From Parachlamydiales bacterium (GTDB lineage: Bacteria; Chlamydiota; Chlamydiia; Chlamydiales; JAEYWL01), in contig JAGVLX010000006.1 in NCBI GenBank assembly GCA_020054065.1, forward strand, positions 1-45,984: a DNA stretch of 45,984 nt, given 5' to 3'. Positions 15,315-23,315 of this stretch are shown piece by piece. Made by a program: the position numbers and the translations under genes. The notes under the pieces were generated by a model. That model ran no database searches, was not told where the DNA came from, and saw only the letters and a list, made by a program, of their open reading frames with translations. Within the stretch, counting starts at the first letter, position 1, and each line of letters begins with the position of its first letter.

Positions 15315-16364
15315 CTAGATGGCGATGTAGTCTTGGAAAAGGATGTCGGGTGTGATGGCACGAATACAGGCCCCTGTCGGACAGGTGCGCAGCACTGGAC
15401 ACCGTTTTTCAAACGTTCTTCCGTAGGGGCAGTTCCCTTGAAAGGCGCGATGTTGAACCCCCAGGGGCTTATACTTGGATGCCAATGAAGGGCCAAAAAC
15501 GGAATAAGTCGCCGTTCCGGCTGTTCCTGCCAAATGCAACGGTAAGGAATCCATTGCAATCACGCGGTCCACCTTAGCCATCATATTTTGCAATACTGCC
15601 AGCGGCAGCCGGGGAATAATAATGCTGCAATCGCTCAAATGTTTTTGAATCTCTTCGACGCCCATTTTTTCTTTGGGCGTTCCCCAAGCCAGAATAAAGC
15701 CTGCAGGATAGTGTTGATGAATCTTTGCCAGAAAACGCATCAATGTATCTAATGAGATTTGCTTATTCGGCCAGTTAGCTCCTGGGCACACCATGATTTT
15801 TTGTTTGCCGCTCAAATGTGGATGGGCTAATAGACGCTCCACTTCGGTCTCTTGGTCGGGAGTGATCTTTAACGTGACTTGATCTGAAACGGTCGAGCCT
15901 TCGTCGTGATAGTGATGCTGCACCAGGTAAAGATAGTCCGATCGGATATTTTGTTCGACGGGTGGCGTATACTTGGTGTTCGTGAATAAAAGATTCGGCC
16001 ATTCGGGGACAGCCGTTTTGGCAAAGCCAACTTTGACTGGGCTGCGGGCTAGCCAGGTGGCTAATCCCGATTTCAAATTCCCTTGCAGGTCAAAAACGAT
16101 CGTATACTCATACTCTTGCACGGCGCGCTTGAAGGCGCGGATCTCACCGATGGTCTCCAGCTTGTAGAGGGATCGGCGCCACTTCTTGCTATCGATGGTT
16201 AAAACACGATTGATATAAGGATGCGCTTTGACAAGTTCCGCAAACGGTTTTTCAACGATCCAGTCGATTGAAGCATCGGCAAATTTGTTTTTCAAATAGC
16301 CGATGACCGGAAAGGTGTGGATGATATCGCCAAGCGAGGAGCTTTTAACAATCAGGATACGCAT
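15315..16364 (-). CDS. waaC: Lipopolysaccharide heptosyltransferase I
   Basis: A 349-aa GT9-family enzyme with the GT-B fold. It transfers L-glycero-D-manno-heptose from ADP-heptose to Kdo of the LPS inner core at the cytoplasmic face of the inner membrane. The N-terminal motif is MRILIVKSSSLGDIIHTFP, and the acceptor-side segment is FDLQGNLKSGLATW. The donor-binding C-terminal half has CPGANWPNKQ, AMDSLPLHLAGTAGT and the FGPS motif. The C-terminal CPVLRTCPTGAC cysteines are common in this family. Pathogenic Chlamydia LPS lacks heptose, so this gene points to a richer core oligosaccharide. It follows mnmA by 30 bases on the same strand. Confidence 0.9.
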   Translation of the reverse strand: MRILIVKSSSLGDIIHTFPVIGYLKNKFADASIDWIVEKPFAELVKAHPYINRVLTIDSKKWRRSLYKLETIGEIRAFKRAVQEYEYTIVFDLQGNLKSGLATWLARSPVKVGFAKTAVPEWPNLLFTNTKYTPPVEQNIRSDYLYLVQHHYHDEGSTVSDQVTLKITPDQETEVERLLAHPHLSGKQKIMVCPGANWPNKQISLDTLMRFLAKIHQHYPAGFILAWGTPKEKMGVEEIQKHLSDCSIIIPRLPLAVLQNMMAKVDRVIAMDSLPLHLAGTAGTATYSVFGPSLASKYKPLGVQHRAFQGNCPYGRTFEKRCPVLRTCPTGACIRAITPDILFQDYIAI

Positions 16365-16394
16365 GATAGTTTGAGTTTAACCTGTTTGGAATTT

Positions 16395-17489
16395 TTAGTC
16401 GATCCATCCGCCGCCCAGCACACTTTCGCCTTGATAGAAGACAGCGGCTTGTCCTGGAGTGACAGCATGCTGCGGTTTATCAAAGACAATGCGGGCTTGA
16501 CCGTTAGGCATGGGGTATACCCTACCGGTGCTTTCCGGTCCGCGCGAGCGCACTTTAAAGGTCGCTTCATAGCTCTTTCCTAGCTGCGGTTCTAGCAAAA
16601 TCCAGTTGACGCGCGAGACGGAAAATTCGGTTTTGAGGGTGTCTTCTTTATTTCCTACTCTCACTTCCTTCGTGGCAGGATCGATTCCTGTGACATAGAG
16701 AGGCCGTCCGAAAGCGATCCCTAACCCTTTCCGTTGTCCGATGGTGACGCTATGGATACCAGCGTGTTCCCCTAAGTCTGTTCCGTCGACATGTTTGACT
16801 TTGCCTTTGGCTTCGGCCGTCAGTTCCGGAAAGTTCCGTTCTAGAAAGGCGACATAGTCTCCATCAGGAATAAAACAAATATCCATGCTTTCCGGCTTCT
16901 TGGCGGTGACAAGATTGGCGGCTCCGGCCATTTCACGGATCACATCCTTGGTGAAATCGCCTACCGGAAACAGCGTTTTAGAGAGTTGCTCTTGAGTCAT
17001 GCTGAATAAGAAATACGATTGGTCTTTGTTGCGGTCCCGACCGCGCAACAGATGCCAGCGTCCCGTCGCTTCATTAAAATGGATTCTAGCATAGTGCCCC
17101 GTGCACACTTTGTGGGCGCCGATTTCCAACGCTTTTTTATAGAGCGTATCGAATTTGAGTTTTTCGTTGCATAAGATACAGGGGCTGGGAGTTCTTCCGG
17201 CAAAATACTGTTCGGCAAACACTTTGACCACCTGATCCCAGAACTCTTGCCGAAAGTTGATGGCATAGTAGGGAATGCCTAGCGATTCGGCAACTAGACG
17301 CGCGTCTTCGACGGATTCGGATCCACAGCAGCTTTGGGTGGAGCACGCTTGTTCTTCCGCCTCGGGGCCTTTCCATAGGCGCATGGTCATGCCGACACAA
17401 TCGTATCCGGCATCTTTCATCATAGAGGCGCAGACGGAGGAGTCGACTCCGCCTGACATGGCAATCACAACTTTTTCTGGATGGGTCAT
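16395..17489 (-). CDS. mnmA: tRNA-uridine 2-sulfurtransferase
   Basis: A 364-aa enzyme that 2-thiolates U34 of tRNA-Lys, tRNA-Glu and tRNA-Gln using ATP and a persulfide. The PP-loop SGGVDSSV is at residues 12-19. The catalytic cysteines are visible in the family contexts PSPCILCN and DICFIPDGDY, and the tRNA-interaction loop MTRLW/MTMRLW is present (GMTMRLWKG). The C-terminal beta-barrel domain includes IGQRKGLGIA. The start ATG overlaps the stop of the upstream ATPase gene by four bases (ATGA), so the two are translationally coupled. Confidence 0.96.
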   Translation of the reverse strand: MTHPEKVVIAMSGGVDSSVCASMMKDAGYDCVGMTMRLWKGPEAEEQACSTQSCCGSESVEDARLVAESLGIPYYAINFRQEFWDQVVKVFAEQYFAGRTPSPCILCNEKLKFDTLYKKALEIGAHKVCTGHYARIHFNEATGRWHLLRGRDRNKDQSYFLFSMTQEQLSKTLFPVGDFTKDVIREMAGAANLVTAKKPESMDICFIPDGDYVAFLERNFPELTAEAKGKVKHVDGTDLGEHAGIHSVTIGQRKGLGIAFGRPLYVTGIDPATKEVRVGNKEDTLKTEFSVSRVNWILLEPQLGKSYEATFKVRSRGPESTGRVYPMPNGQARIVFDKPQHAVTPGQAAVFYQGESVLGGGWID

Positions 17490-18610
17490 AAACTAGATCT
17501 CGTGTAACAATTGTCGCAAAGGGCGTCAAAGTCGATATTTTCTTCTACCAGCGCGATCGCTTGCTCGACCTTGGAGATATCCTCTTTGCGAATTTTAGCA
17601 GTGTAATGAGTAATCATTTTCATCGCGTCATAGCTGCATAGTGGCGCATACAGCACCGGAACGTTGCTGGCCTTGATTTTAGCGATGAGAGAATCGGAAG
17701 GGGGTTTGCGACTGGTCAAAATGATCCCGCCTTCGAAATCGGTTTCTTGCTCCTGCATCATTTTGTGGTGCATGTCGAGGTTGGCTAAGATAATGTCTTC
17801 TCTGCAGGCAGGGGTGATGATGAGCTCATTGGGAAGCATGTCATATTTGTAGCTGTCCAGCGATCCGGCGACCAGACGGCGGCGGTTAAAGTGGCGGTAG
17901 CGATGCTGTTCGCCGGCGATCAGCGTTGTATCAAAAAGCAATTCAAAATCTTTAATGGTGGGCGTATGTAAAAAGCGGTTGTATGGGACGCAGCCAATCA
18001 AAGGGATGCCCCACGATTTAAGGGCTTTGGGGAAGTACTCAAGAATCATGTCCCGTTTTTCATCGAGGACCTTATTGAGGATAATTCCTTTAACCTGGAC
18101 GCCGTTGGCGCGGCAGATGGCGATATTTTGGGCCAGTTCGTCATAGGTGGAACCTAATCCGCCGGAACCGATCAGAATCATGTCTAGGCCAAGTCTAGCG
18201 GCCACTTGAGCATTATTCATATGGATGATGGACCCAACGCCGACATGTCCCGTTCCTTCGACTACCGTGTAGTTGCTTTGATTTTCAATCCGCTCAAAGG
18301 CGCTGCAGATCCGCTGTTCAATCGCTTGGGAAGAAATTTTGCCATCCAGAAAATCGCGGGTAAAGTTGGAAGGGAGGATGACCGGGCTCATATCCGAATA
18401 GGGAAGGGGAAGCTTAAAAAATTCGTGGAATAGGATGGCATCTTTGTCGACAATCGTTCCATTTTCGGTGGTGACATGTTGTTGGCCGACCGGTTTGATG
18501 AAGCCGACTTGGTTAAAACGTTTTTTTAAAGCAGCTAGAATCCCGAGGCAAATGGTAGTTTTCCCTACGTTTTGTCCGGTTGCAGCGATAAAAACAGCGT
18601 TTTTAGCCAT
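17486..18610 (-). CDS. BioD/CobQ-type P-loop protein with DRTGG domain (phosphotransacetylase N-terminal-like)
   Basis: A 374-aa protein resembling the non-catalytic N-terminal half of long phosphate acetyltransferases. Residues 1-215 form a dethiobiotin-synthetase-like ATPase with the P-loop ATGQNVGKTT near residue 10 and VVEGTGHVGVGSI as switch region. Residues about 215-330 form the DRTGG-type ligand-binding domain. The acetyl-phosphate-forming PTA domain is absent, so a stand-alone sensor or unknown ligase role is likely. AGGAGG sits at ideal distance before the ATG. It begins the operon with mnmA and probably waaC. Confidence 0.85.
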   Translation of the reverse strand: MAKNAVFIAATGQNVGKTTICLGILAALKKRFNQVGFIKPVGQQHVTTENGTIVDKDAILFHEFFKLPLPYSDMSPVILPSNFTRDFLDGKISSQAIEQRICSAFERIENQSNYTVVEGTGHVGVGSIIHMNNAQVAARLGLDMILIGSGGLGSTYDELAQNIAICRANGVQVKGIILNKVLDEKRDMILEYFPKALKSWGIPLIGCVPYNRFLHTPTIKDFELLFDTTLIAGEQHRYRHFNRRRLVAGSLDSYKYDMLPNELIITPACREDIILANLDMHHKMMQEQETDFEGGIILTSRKPPSDSLIAKIKASNVPVLYAPLCSYDAMKMITHYTAKIRKEDISKVEQAIALVEENIDFDALCDNCYTRSSL

Positions 18611-18669
18611 GGCGCCTCCTAATTAAAAGGTGAATAATAGCATATTAAAACATTACTTTAAAGGGAAAG

Positions 18670-18740
18670 GACCAAGGCCTTCAGGACAAACACGGCCGCG
18701 CTTGTCCTGTATGTCCTACGTGTCGTGGATCTCCTGGTCC
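18670..18740. repeat. Inverted repeat of AGGACAAAC units
   Basis: AGGACCA (about 18670) pairs with TGGTCCT near 18735, and CAGGACAA with TTGTCCTG further inside. Units are about 9 nt (TGTCCTGTA, TGTCCTACG, TGTCGTGGA). It lies between two tandem minus-strand genes and ends just before the MFS stop codon. Confidence 0.7.
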
Positions 18741-18743
18741 TGC

Positions 18744-19979
18744 TTATTTTGGTAGATGACCCGTTTCTTTACCCAGAAGGCATGGAATAAAACCGGCCAC
18801 ATAAAAACAGGCGAAGGTCAACATGGCTTGGGAATATCCACCGAACCATGGTACGAGCGCTCCCATAAACAAAACGGCAACTGCCGTCACCATGCGTCCG
18901 CAATTGAGGCAAAATCCTACCGACGTTGCACGAACTTCGGTCGCAAAAAGTTCCGGCAAATAGATATACATCGTGGCTTGTGCTAGCCCAACAAACAATC
19001 CCAATGCTGAATGTTCCCAGTAGATGGCTTGAGAAAATACCGTATGGGTTAAGAACATCAAGGCCGATGTGATCAGAGCACCGGCAAACGATGTTGCAAT
19101 CACAGGCAACCTTCCGAAGCGGGTGACAAGGGGCCCTGCCACCATGCACCCCACGATGGCACACAACGCATGCAAGATGGTAGCGGTGTTTTTTTCATGA
19201 CCGCTGCTTGTCCCATTCAACAAATCTTGAATCCAGGTTGGAATCCATGCCAAAGAGGCCCAATAGGCGATAAGCAATCCGCCAAAGGCAAGACTGCCGA
19301 TTAGCAAGTTGCGCCGATTTGCGGCATCAAAAGGCGTGGGTTTAACCCGTTCGATCTGGTTTGTTTGACTGGCTAGCCAAACGGGAGATTCGCTTAAGTA
19401 ACGGTAGACGATGCCGCACAGCATGATGGGCAGGCTGCACACGAGGAATGCCGCGCGCCACTCTGCAAAGAGTTGGGCAATCACCCCTGACAAAAGCACG
19501 CCGACTTGGTAGGAAGTGATTAATGCGCCCAGCGCCAGGGCGCGTGAACGGGTGGGCCACACTTCAGCTAAGTAAACGGAAATGCATAACATTTCGCCCC
19601 CGACCCCTAAGCCTGTTAAAAAACGACACACAGCCATTTGCCAGGGGGACTCCACGATGCCCGCGATGCCGGTAAAGAGGGAGTACACGGCGACGGAACA
19701 CGCCATGGCGGTGATTCTTCCATAGCGGTCGCTGAAGATTCCAAACAACATGCCGCCTAACATCCATCCGCATAAAAATAAGCTAACGAAGGAGGATCCG
19801 ATTTGGCTGATCACAGTACGGTCAGTGGAATGGACGAGTTCCGAAACGGCCTGAGGCAGGACTAACGAGAATAAGTTAGCGTCCATTCCAGCGAAAATGC
19901 CGCCGAGCCAGCATAATCCAAAAACGATCCATCGTGGGCTGGATGAGGAGCGTTCAACAGTTGCGGTTTCAGTGTTCAT
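18744..19979 (-). CDS. MFS transporter
   Basis: A 411-aa major facilitator with 12 predicted membrane helices. The loop 2-3 signature is GIFSDRYGRITAM, and GPLVTRFGRLPV is the matching loop in the second half. The segment FLTGLGVGGEMLCISVYLAEVWPTR... is typical of the metabolite:H+/sugar-porter group. I chose the start at 19979, which overlaps the aminotransferase stop by four bases (ATGA), rather than 20000. Co-translation with a branched-chain aminotransferase-like enzyme suggests an amino acid or keto-acid-related substrate, but the sequence does not show it. The inner membrane is the location. Confidence 0.85.
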   Translation of the reverse strand: MNTETATVERSSSSPRWIVFGLCWLGGIFAGMDANLFSLVLPQAVSELVHSTDRTVISQIGSSFVSLFLCGWMLGGMLFGIFSDRYGRITAMACSVAVYSLFTGIAGIVESPWQMAVCRFLTGLGVGGEMLCISVYLAEVWPTRSRALALGALITSYQVGVLLSGVIAQLFAEWRAAFLVCSLPIMLCGIVYRYLSESPVWLASQTNQIERVKPTPFDAANRRNLLIGSLAFGGLLIAYWASLAWIPTWIQDLLNGTSSGHEKNTATILHALCAIVGCMVAGPLVTRFGRLPVIATSFAGALITSALMFLTHTVFSQAIYWEHSALGLFVGLAQATMYIYLPELFATEVRATSVGFCLNCGRMVTAVAVLFMGALVPWFGGYSQAMLTFACFYVAGFIPCLLGKETGHLPK

Positions 19980-20917
19980 GGCGAAAACTCCAGCATCCAT
20001 TCGGTTGACTTGCGATGGGTGCCATCGATTACCGCTTTAAATTTGCGGCGCAGCAACTGGCAGATCGCTCCTGGTCCAGAATGTTTGTGGTGGGGATCGT
20101 GCGAGCCAATTAATCGATCGTCGACGGATTCGGCAAATGAAAAGTGTGCGGCTGTTCCCATGACGATGAGTTCTTCGCATGAGTACAGCATCGAACGGTC
20201 GATTTTTTCGAAATGAACCGTGTGGCCTTCCTCTTTTAAAAACTCAATGGCGGTGCGCATGGTCAATCCTTCCAACTGCGAGCTCCCGACATTAGGCATC
20301 AGCAGGCGTCCGCGATGTACCATTAATACGTTGGCGACACTAGCCTCCACGATATATCCCTCGTGGTCCATGAGTAACGCCTCGTCATACCCGTGCCGTT
20401 GAGCTTCGCCGCTGGCCAAAAATGAGTTGACGTAGCAACCGCCGGCTTTAGCTTTGGTAGGCATTGCGGAGTCCGAAAACTTTCTCCAGCTCGACACCAT
20501 TAAACGCATTCCCTTATCGGGGTTGAAATAGTGGGCGAGCGGAACGCAATACACGCCTAATTCAAACTTCAGTCCATTAGGCTTGGGGGCTAACTGCGGC
20601 GTGGGTGAAAAAATAAACGGACGGAGGTAAAAATCGGATGTCGGTTTATTTTTGTGGATCAGCTCTCGGATGATCTGTTCAAATTCGTCGTAGGGTTGAT
20701 AAAATTTCATTCCCAGCATTTTTGAGGCAGCCATCAGCCGTTCATGGTGGTCGTGCGGTCGGAAGATTTTTACGGTTCCTTGGCCAGCATACCCACGAAT
20801 TCCGCCAAAACAGGTTGTGCCGTATTGCAAGCTGTTGCTGGCGATGCTGATGTTGGCTTGCTCTAGAGGAACTGTTTTTCCGTTGAAGTACGCGTAGGGA
20901 TAGGGTTGGTTTGACAT
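19976..20917 (-). CDS. ilvE: Branched-chain aminotransferase-like fold-IV PLP enzyme
   Basis: A 313-aa class IV aminotransferase. Motifs: AYFNGKTVPLEQANISI at the start, the PLP lysine region in AMPTKAKAGGCYVNSF, EALLMDHEGYIVEASVANV, and LEGLTMRTAIEF near the phosphate-binding site. These fit BCAT, transferring the amino group between Leu/Ile/Val and 2-oxoglutarate. Related D-amino-acid transaminases and aminodeoxychorismate lyases have the same fold, but the C-terminal part suits BCAT best. The ATG at 20917 follows GGAGA. A 29-bp perfect palindrome lies 13 bases upstream of this start. The MFS gene is coupled downstream. Confidence 0.85.
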   Translation of the reverse strand: MSNQPYPYAYFNGKTVPLEQANISIASNSLQYGTTCFGGIRGYAGQGTVKIFRPHDHHERLMAASKMLGMKFYQPYDEFEQIIRELIHKNKPTSDFYLRPFIFSPTPQLAPKPNGLKFELGVYCVPLAHYFNPDKGMRLMVSSWRKFSDSAMPTKAKAGGCYVNSFLASGEAQRHGYDEALLMDHEGYIVEASVANVLMVHRGRLLMPNVGSSQLEGLTMRTAIEFLKEEGHTVHFEKIDRSMLYSCEELIVMGTAAHFSFAESVDDRLIGSHDPHHKHSGPGAICQLLRRKFKAVIDGTHRKSTEWMLEFSP

Positions 20918-20930
20918 AGGTTCTCCAATC

Positions 20931-20959
20931 AACGTGCGCACAATTATTGTGCGCACGTT
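20931..20959. promoter_or_regulatory. Perfect 29-bp palindrome upstream of ilvE
   Basis: AACGTGCGCACAAT (20931-20944) is followed by one T and then its exact inverse ATTGTGCGCACGTT (20946-20959). It sits in the 47-base gap between the carrier gene stop and the aminotransferase ATG. In the transcript it would be a very stable hairpin close to the ribosome-binding site; there is no U-run in the minus direction. As DNA it could be an operator. Confidence 0.85.
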
Positions 20960-20964
20960 TTGTT

Positions 20965-21852
20965 TCATTTGTTGTGTTTATTTAACAAGTAGTCAAAAAA
21001 CTTGCGTCCTTCCGTCATAGCGATGGAAGCAACGACAATGGCTCCTGAACGAATGTAGAAGGAAGCTTTGATCCGTTTCCATTCGGTTGGAATCTTAAAG
21101 TCTTTGACGGCATCGCGGAATGCCTTAAAGGAGGATTGATATTTTGAACGGTTTAAATCATCCTGCATGCGCACACGCACAATATTGGGGACGTGGGTGA
21201 TGGCTGTGCCGAAGATTCCTCCCGCGATGCTGCAGATAAAATTCCAGCTGGTTGGATGTTCTTGCCGCCAGCGGTGAGTGACAAGCGGTTCGGAAGTGCT
21301 GCGGACCAGATGCGGAAAAAAATAGATTCCCAGGCCCAAGCCCCACTGACGAAAGAGCATAGGGGTAAATCCGCGCCACAATTCTTTCGCGTTGCACGAC
21401 TGGAACATCTTCCAAGCAATGTGCTTTATGGCAGCTGTATTGCCGGGTTTTTGTTTTTGTATCACCATTACTTCAACCGGAGTGACCGTAAAGACGCTAC
21501 TGATGCCTGCGAGGCTGGCAACCATAAAGCGATCCCATGTGGTCATTTCGCGCTTGTTCTTTTTCATTAAATAGTTCCGTGCAGCGGATTCGATCATACC
21601 CATGACGATCAGCTGATGCGATGCCAAGACGGCAGGCATAAATCCGCGGTATAAATCGCGCACGTGATAGGTAAAGGCATGGCCATTAATCATGCGGTTG
21701 ACCATGGTGGTTAAGGGATGATAAAAAAATACAGCGGTGGCGCAAGCGCTGATATTTGCTGCCACGCGTGTGCGTGCAGCTGGGTGGGGAACATCCTCAG
21801 GATGCTCTTTGGGCTGGCGGTCCAGCATTGGATAAAAAGACGTCGTCTCCAT
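20965..21852 (-). CDS. Mitochondrial carrier family (SLC25)-like protein
   Basis: A 295-aa protein from the ATG at 21852 (METTSFYPML); a longer frame reaches 21897. It shows the threefold repeat of mitochondrial carriers. In repeat 1, FFYHPLTTMVNRM is followed by RDLYRGFMPAVLASHQL. In repeat 2, TVTPVEVMVIQKQ is followed by KELWRGFTPMLFRQWG. In repeat 3, AITHVPNIVRVRMQ is followed by a last helix. Each repeat has the proline kink region and the (L/W)(Y/W)RGF.P motif that follows the matrix helix. The acidic residue of the classic Px(D/E)xx(K/R) signature is kept only in repeat 2. Such proteins are eukaryotic; a bacterial example is the Legionella effector LncP, which is delivered to host mitochondria. 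Acquisition from a host and action in host membranes are inferences. Same-strand neighbours are ilvE and the MFS gene. Confidence 0.78.
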   Translation of the reverse strand: METTSFYPMLDRQPKEHPEDVPHPAARTRVAANISACATAVFFYHPLTTMVNRMINGHAFTYHVRDLYRGFMPAVLASHQLIVMGMIESAARNYLMKKNKREMTTWDRFMVASLAGISSVFTVTPVEVMVIQKQKPGNTAAIKHIAWKMFQSCNAKELWRGFTPMLFRQWGLGLGIYFFPHLVRSTSEPLVTHRWRQEHPTSWNFICSIAGGIFGTAITHVPNIVRVRMQDDLNRSKYQSSFKAFRDAVKDFKIPTEWKRIKASFYIRSGAIVVASIAMTEGRKFFDYLLNKHNK

Positions 21853-21955
21853 AAATACTCTTAAAATGATCATTGACCGAAACGTCATGCAACGCATGTG
21901 ATTCGGATTAAAAAATTAATAAAATAGATGTATAGAAAGAATAGTATGCTTCCCC

Positions 21956-22090
21956 CTAAGGGAGAATGACGACGAGAGCTAGAATGAAAATAATGGCGCT
22001 GCTGATTTGCAAGCAGGCGGAAACGTGCTGAGACAGAGTAGTCTTAGCGTAAGTAACCAACAGGTTGTTTTTGTTGTTTATTGTTTCCAT
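21956..22090 (-). CDS. Possible 44-aa peptide with C-terminal hydrophobic helix
   Basis: This open frame starts METINNKNNLLVTYAK and ends with a hydrophobic stretch of about 18 residues (SSAIIFILALVVILP) directly before the stop. Its ATG is 7 bases from the -10 box of a strong minus-strand promoter, so the message would be leaderless. A short GC-rich hairpin (CTCCC/GGGGG) overlaps the stop codon. It lies upstream of the mitochondrial-carrier gene on the same strand. It may be a tail-anchored small membrane protein or a leader peptide; a non-coding leader is the alternative. Confidence 0.4.
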   Translation of the reverse strand: METINNKNNLLVTYAKTTLSQHVSACLQISSAIIFILALVVILP

Positions 22091-22097
22091 GGTGCTA

Positions 22098-22126
22098 AGT
22101 ATATTTAAAAATGATCATAAAGTCAA
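22098..22126 (-). promoter_or_regulatory. Strong sigma70/sigma66-type promoter
   Basis: On the minus strand TTGACT (22126-22121), a 17-base spacer and TATACT (22103-22098) match the consensus well. The expected start point is 22091-22090, at the ATG of the 44-aa frame. It would drive the carrier-ilvE-MFS operon with a leader of about 240 bases. Confidence 0.7.
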
Positions 22127-22155
22127 TATAAATGGATATTAACGTTGGAATACGC

Positions 22156-23157
22156 ATGAATTTATTACGCATATTTACCTGGGCCTTTTTGTTGTTAGCG
22201 AGCGTTTTAGCTGCAGAGACTCCGCCATTGATCGATTTTTCATTCGGTCCTGATGGGCGCAAGTGGAAATTGGCGGAAGTCGGCGAAGCGGATGGTAGAA
22301 CCATCCATGAATATTATTTGGAGGGAGAGACGCCCGATGATTGGACCGAGAAAGTGACCATCCATTCCTTTGATTCCTTTCCTAACATCACTCCCGACGA
22401 ATATGTAAAAGTCTTTATGCAAGGTTTCCAGAAAGAATATGGCAATCAGGATGTGTACTACCGCATCCTCAAGCAAAACCGCTATACGGTATTTTGGGAG
22501 TGGTGGGTGGGTCAGGGAACACCTGATGAGAGATATGAATGGGTGCGCTTTATTAAGGGCAGGGGAAATGCGGCGGTGATCCGTTATTCTATGCGGCGGG
22601 CAAAAAATTATTCGCAGGCGGATGTGTGGAAGGCGATTATTTGGAATGCGACGTTAAAGAACCGTCCGACCCGTTTTAGTAAATTGCGCGAGCCTTCGCC
22701 AGACGTTAGCGAATTCAATTATTTCGTTTTTGAAGCGGATGGGTATTATTTCTTTATTCCTAGAGCATGGACCATTAAGAAAGAAGTGACGGAAGAAAAC
22801 GAGACAGTCAGCTTCATTCATTCGCCTTTGGATCGGGCGGTTATTTTTCCCATTAAATTCTACATTTTCAATACCAAGCAAGATCCGATGAAAGTGATCG
22901 AAGCGCGGGACGTCTGGGTAAAGACCAAGGAGTATGGAGAGATTGATTCGACCGAAAATGTGAGTTTAGATAGTGGTTTGAGCGCGTCGCTGATTACGTA
23001 TAAGCCGCGCGATGAATCTGTCATTGTGATGGTGACCATTGCCGATGACCGCCATCTAGCTGTGATCATTACATCGATCGCGGAGAAACATCTGCATCAA
23101 ATGAAGAAAGAATTGATTTCGATCTTACGGACTTTCAATTTCACCGAGGGAAGTTAG
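22156..23157 (+). CDS. Secreted protein of unknown function
   Basis: A 333-aa protein that I do not recognise. The ATG at 22156 gives a clean signal peptide (MNLLRIFTWAFLLLASVLA, cleavage after AAE) and follows GGAATACGC; an ATG at 22132 would add eight residues. The mature protein is rich in Trp, Tyr and charged residues, with VFWEWWVGQG and YFVFEADGYYFFIPRAW. No lipobox, no membrane segment and no catalytic motif are seen. It is divergent from the carrier operon and convergent with the SRP RNA gene. A periplasmic location is likely. Confidence 0.75.
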   Translation: MNLLRIFTWAFLLLASVLAAETPPLIDFSFGPDGRKWKLAEVGEADGRTIHEYYLEGETPDDWTEKVTIHSFDSFPNITPDEYVKVFMQGFQKEYGNQDVYYRILKQNRYTVFWEWWVGQGTPDERYEWVRFIKGRGNAAVIRYSMRRAKNYSQADVWKAIIWNATLKNRPTRFSKLREPSPDVSEFNYFVFEADGYYFFIPRAWTIKKEVTEENETVSFIHSPLDRAVIFPIKFYIFNTKQDPMKVIEARDVWVKTKEYGEIDSTENVSLDSGLSASLITYKPRDESVIVMVTIADDRHLAVIITSIAEKHLHQMKKELISILRTFNFTEGS

Positions 23158-23182
23158 TTAGAATTAACCACTATGAAAAAAA

Positions 23183-23280
23183 GTGCCGGAGGTTATCCCA
23201 AGGCATATCCGTCATCCTTAAGGCTGCTACATTCCTGTCCTGACCTGGTTCGGATTGTGACATCCCATGAGGCCCCCGGC
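23183..23280 (-). ncRNA. ffs: Bacterial small SRP RNA (4.5S RNA)
   Basis: The minus strand reads as a compact SRP RNA of about 98 nt. The 5' end GCCGGGGG (23280-23273) pairs with CCUCCGGC at the 3' end (23192-23185). The apical domain has the conserved CAGGUCAGG...AGCAGCC with the symmetric internal loop, an ACA/UGU stem and a GGAA tetraloop, which bind the Ffh M domain. A run of seven U follows (23182-23176). It has no Alu domain, as in Gram-negative bacteria. The RNA works with Ffh and FtsY in co-translational membrane targeting. The ATG at 23173 on the other strand is not a real start. Confidence 0.95.
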
Positions 23281-23286
23281 AGAAAC

Positions 23287-23315
23287 ACTATGCCTGATCG
23301 TTCAATAATCCTCAA
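23287..23315 (-). promoter_or_regulatory. Promoter of the SRP RNA gene
   Basis: On the minus strand TTGAGG (23315-23310), a 17-base spacer and CATAGT (23292-23287) place +1 at G23280, exactly where the 5' pairing arm of the RNA begins. The -35 box overlaps the stop codon of the upstream gene. Confidence 0.65.
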
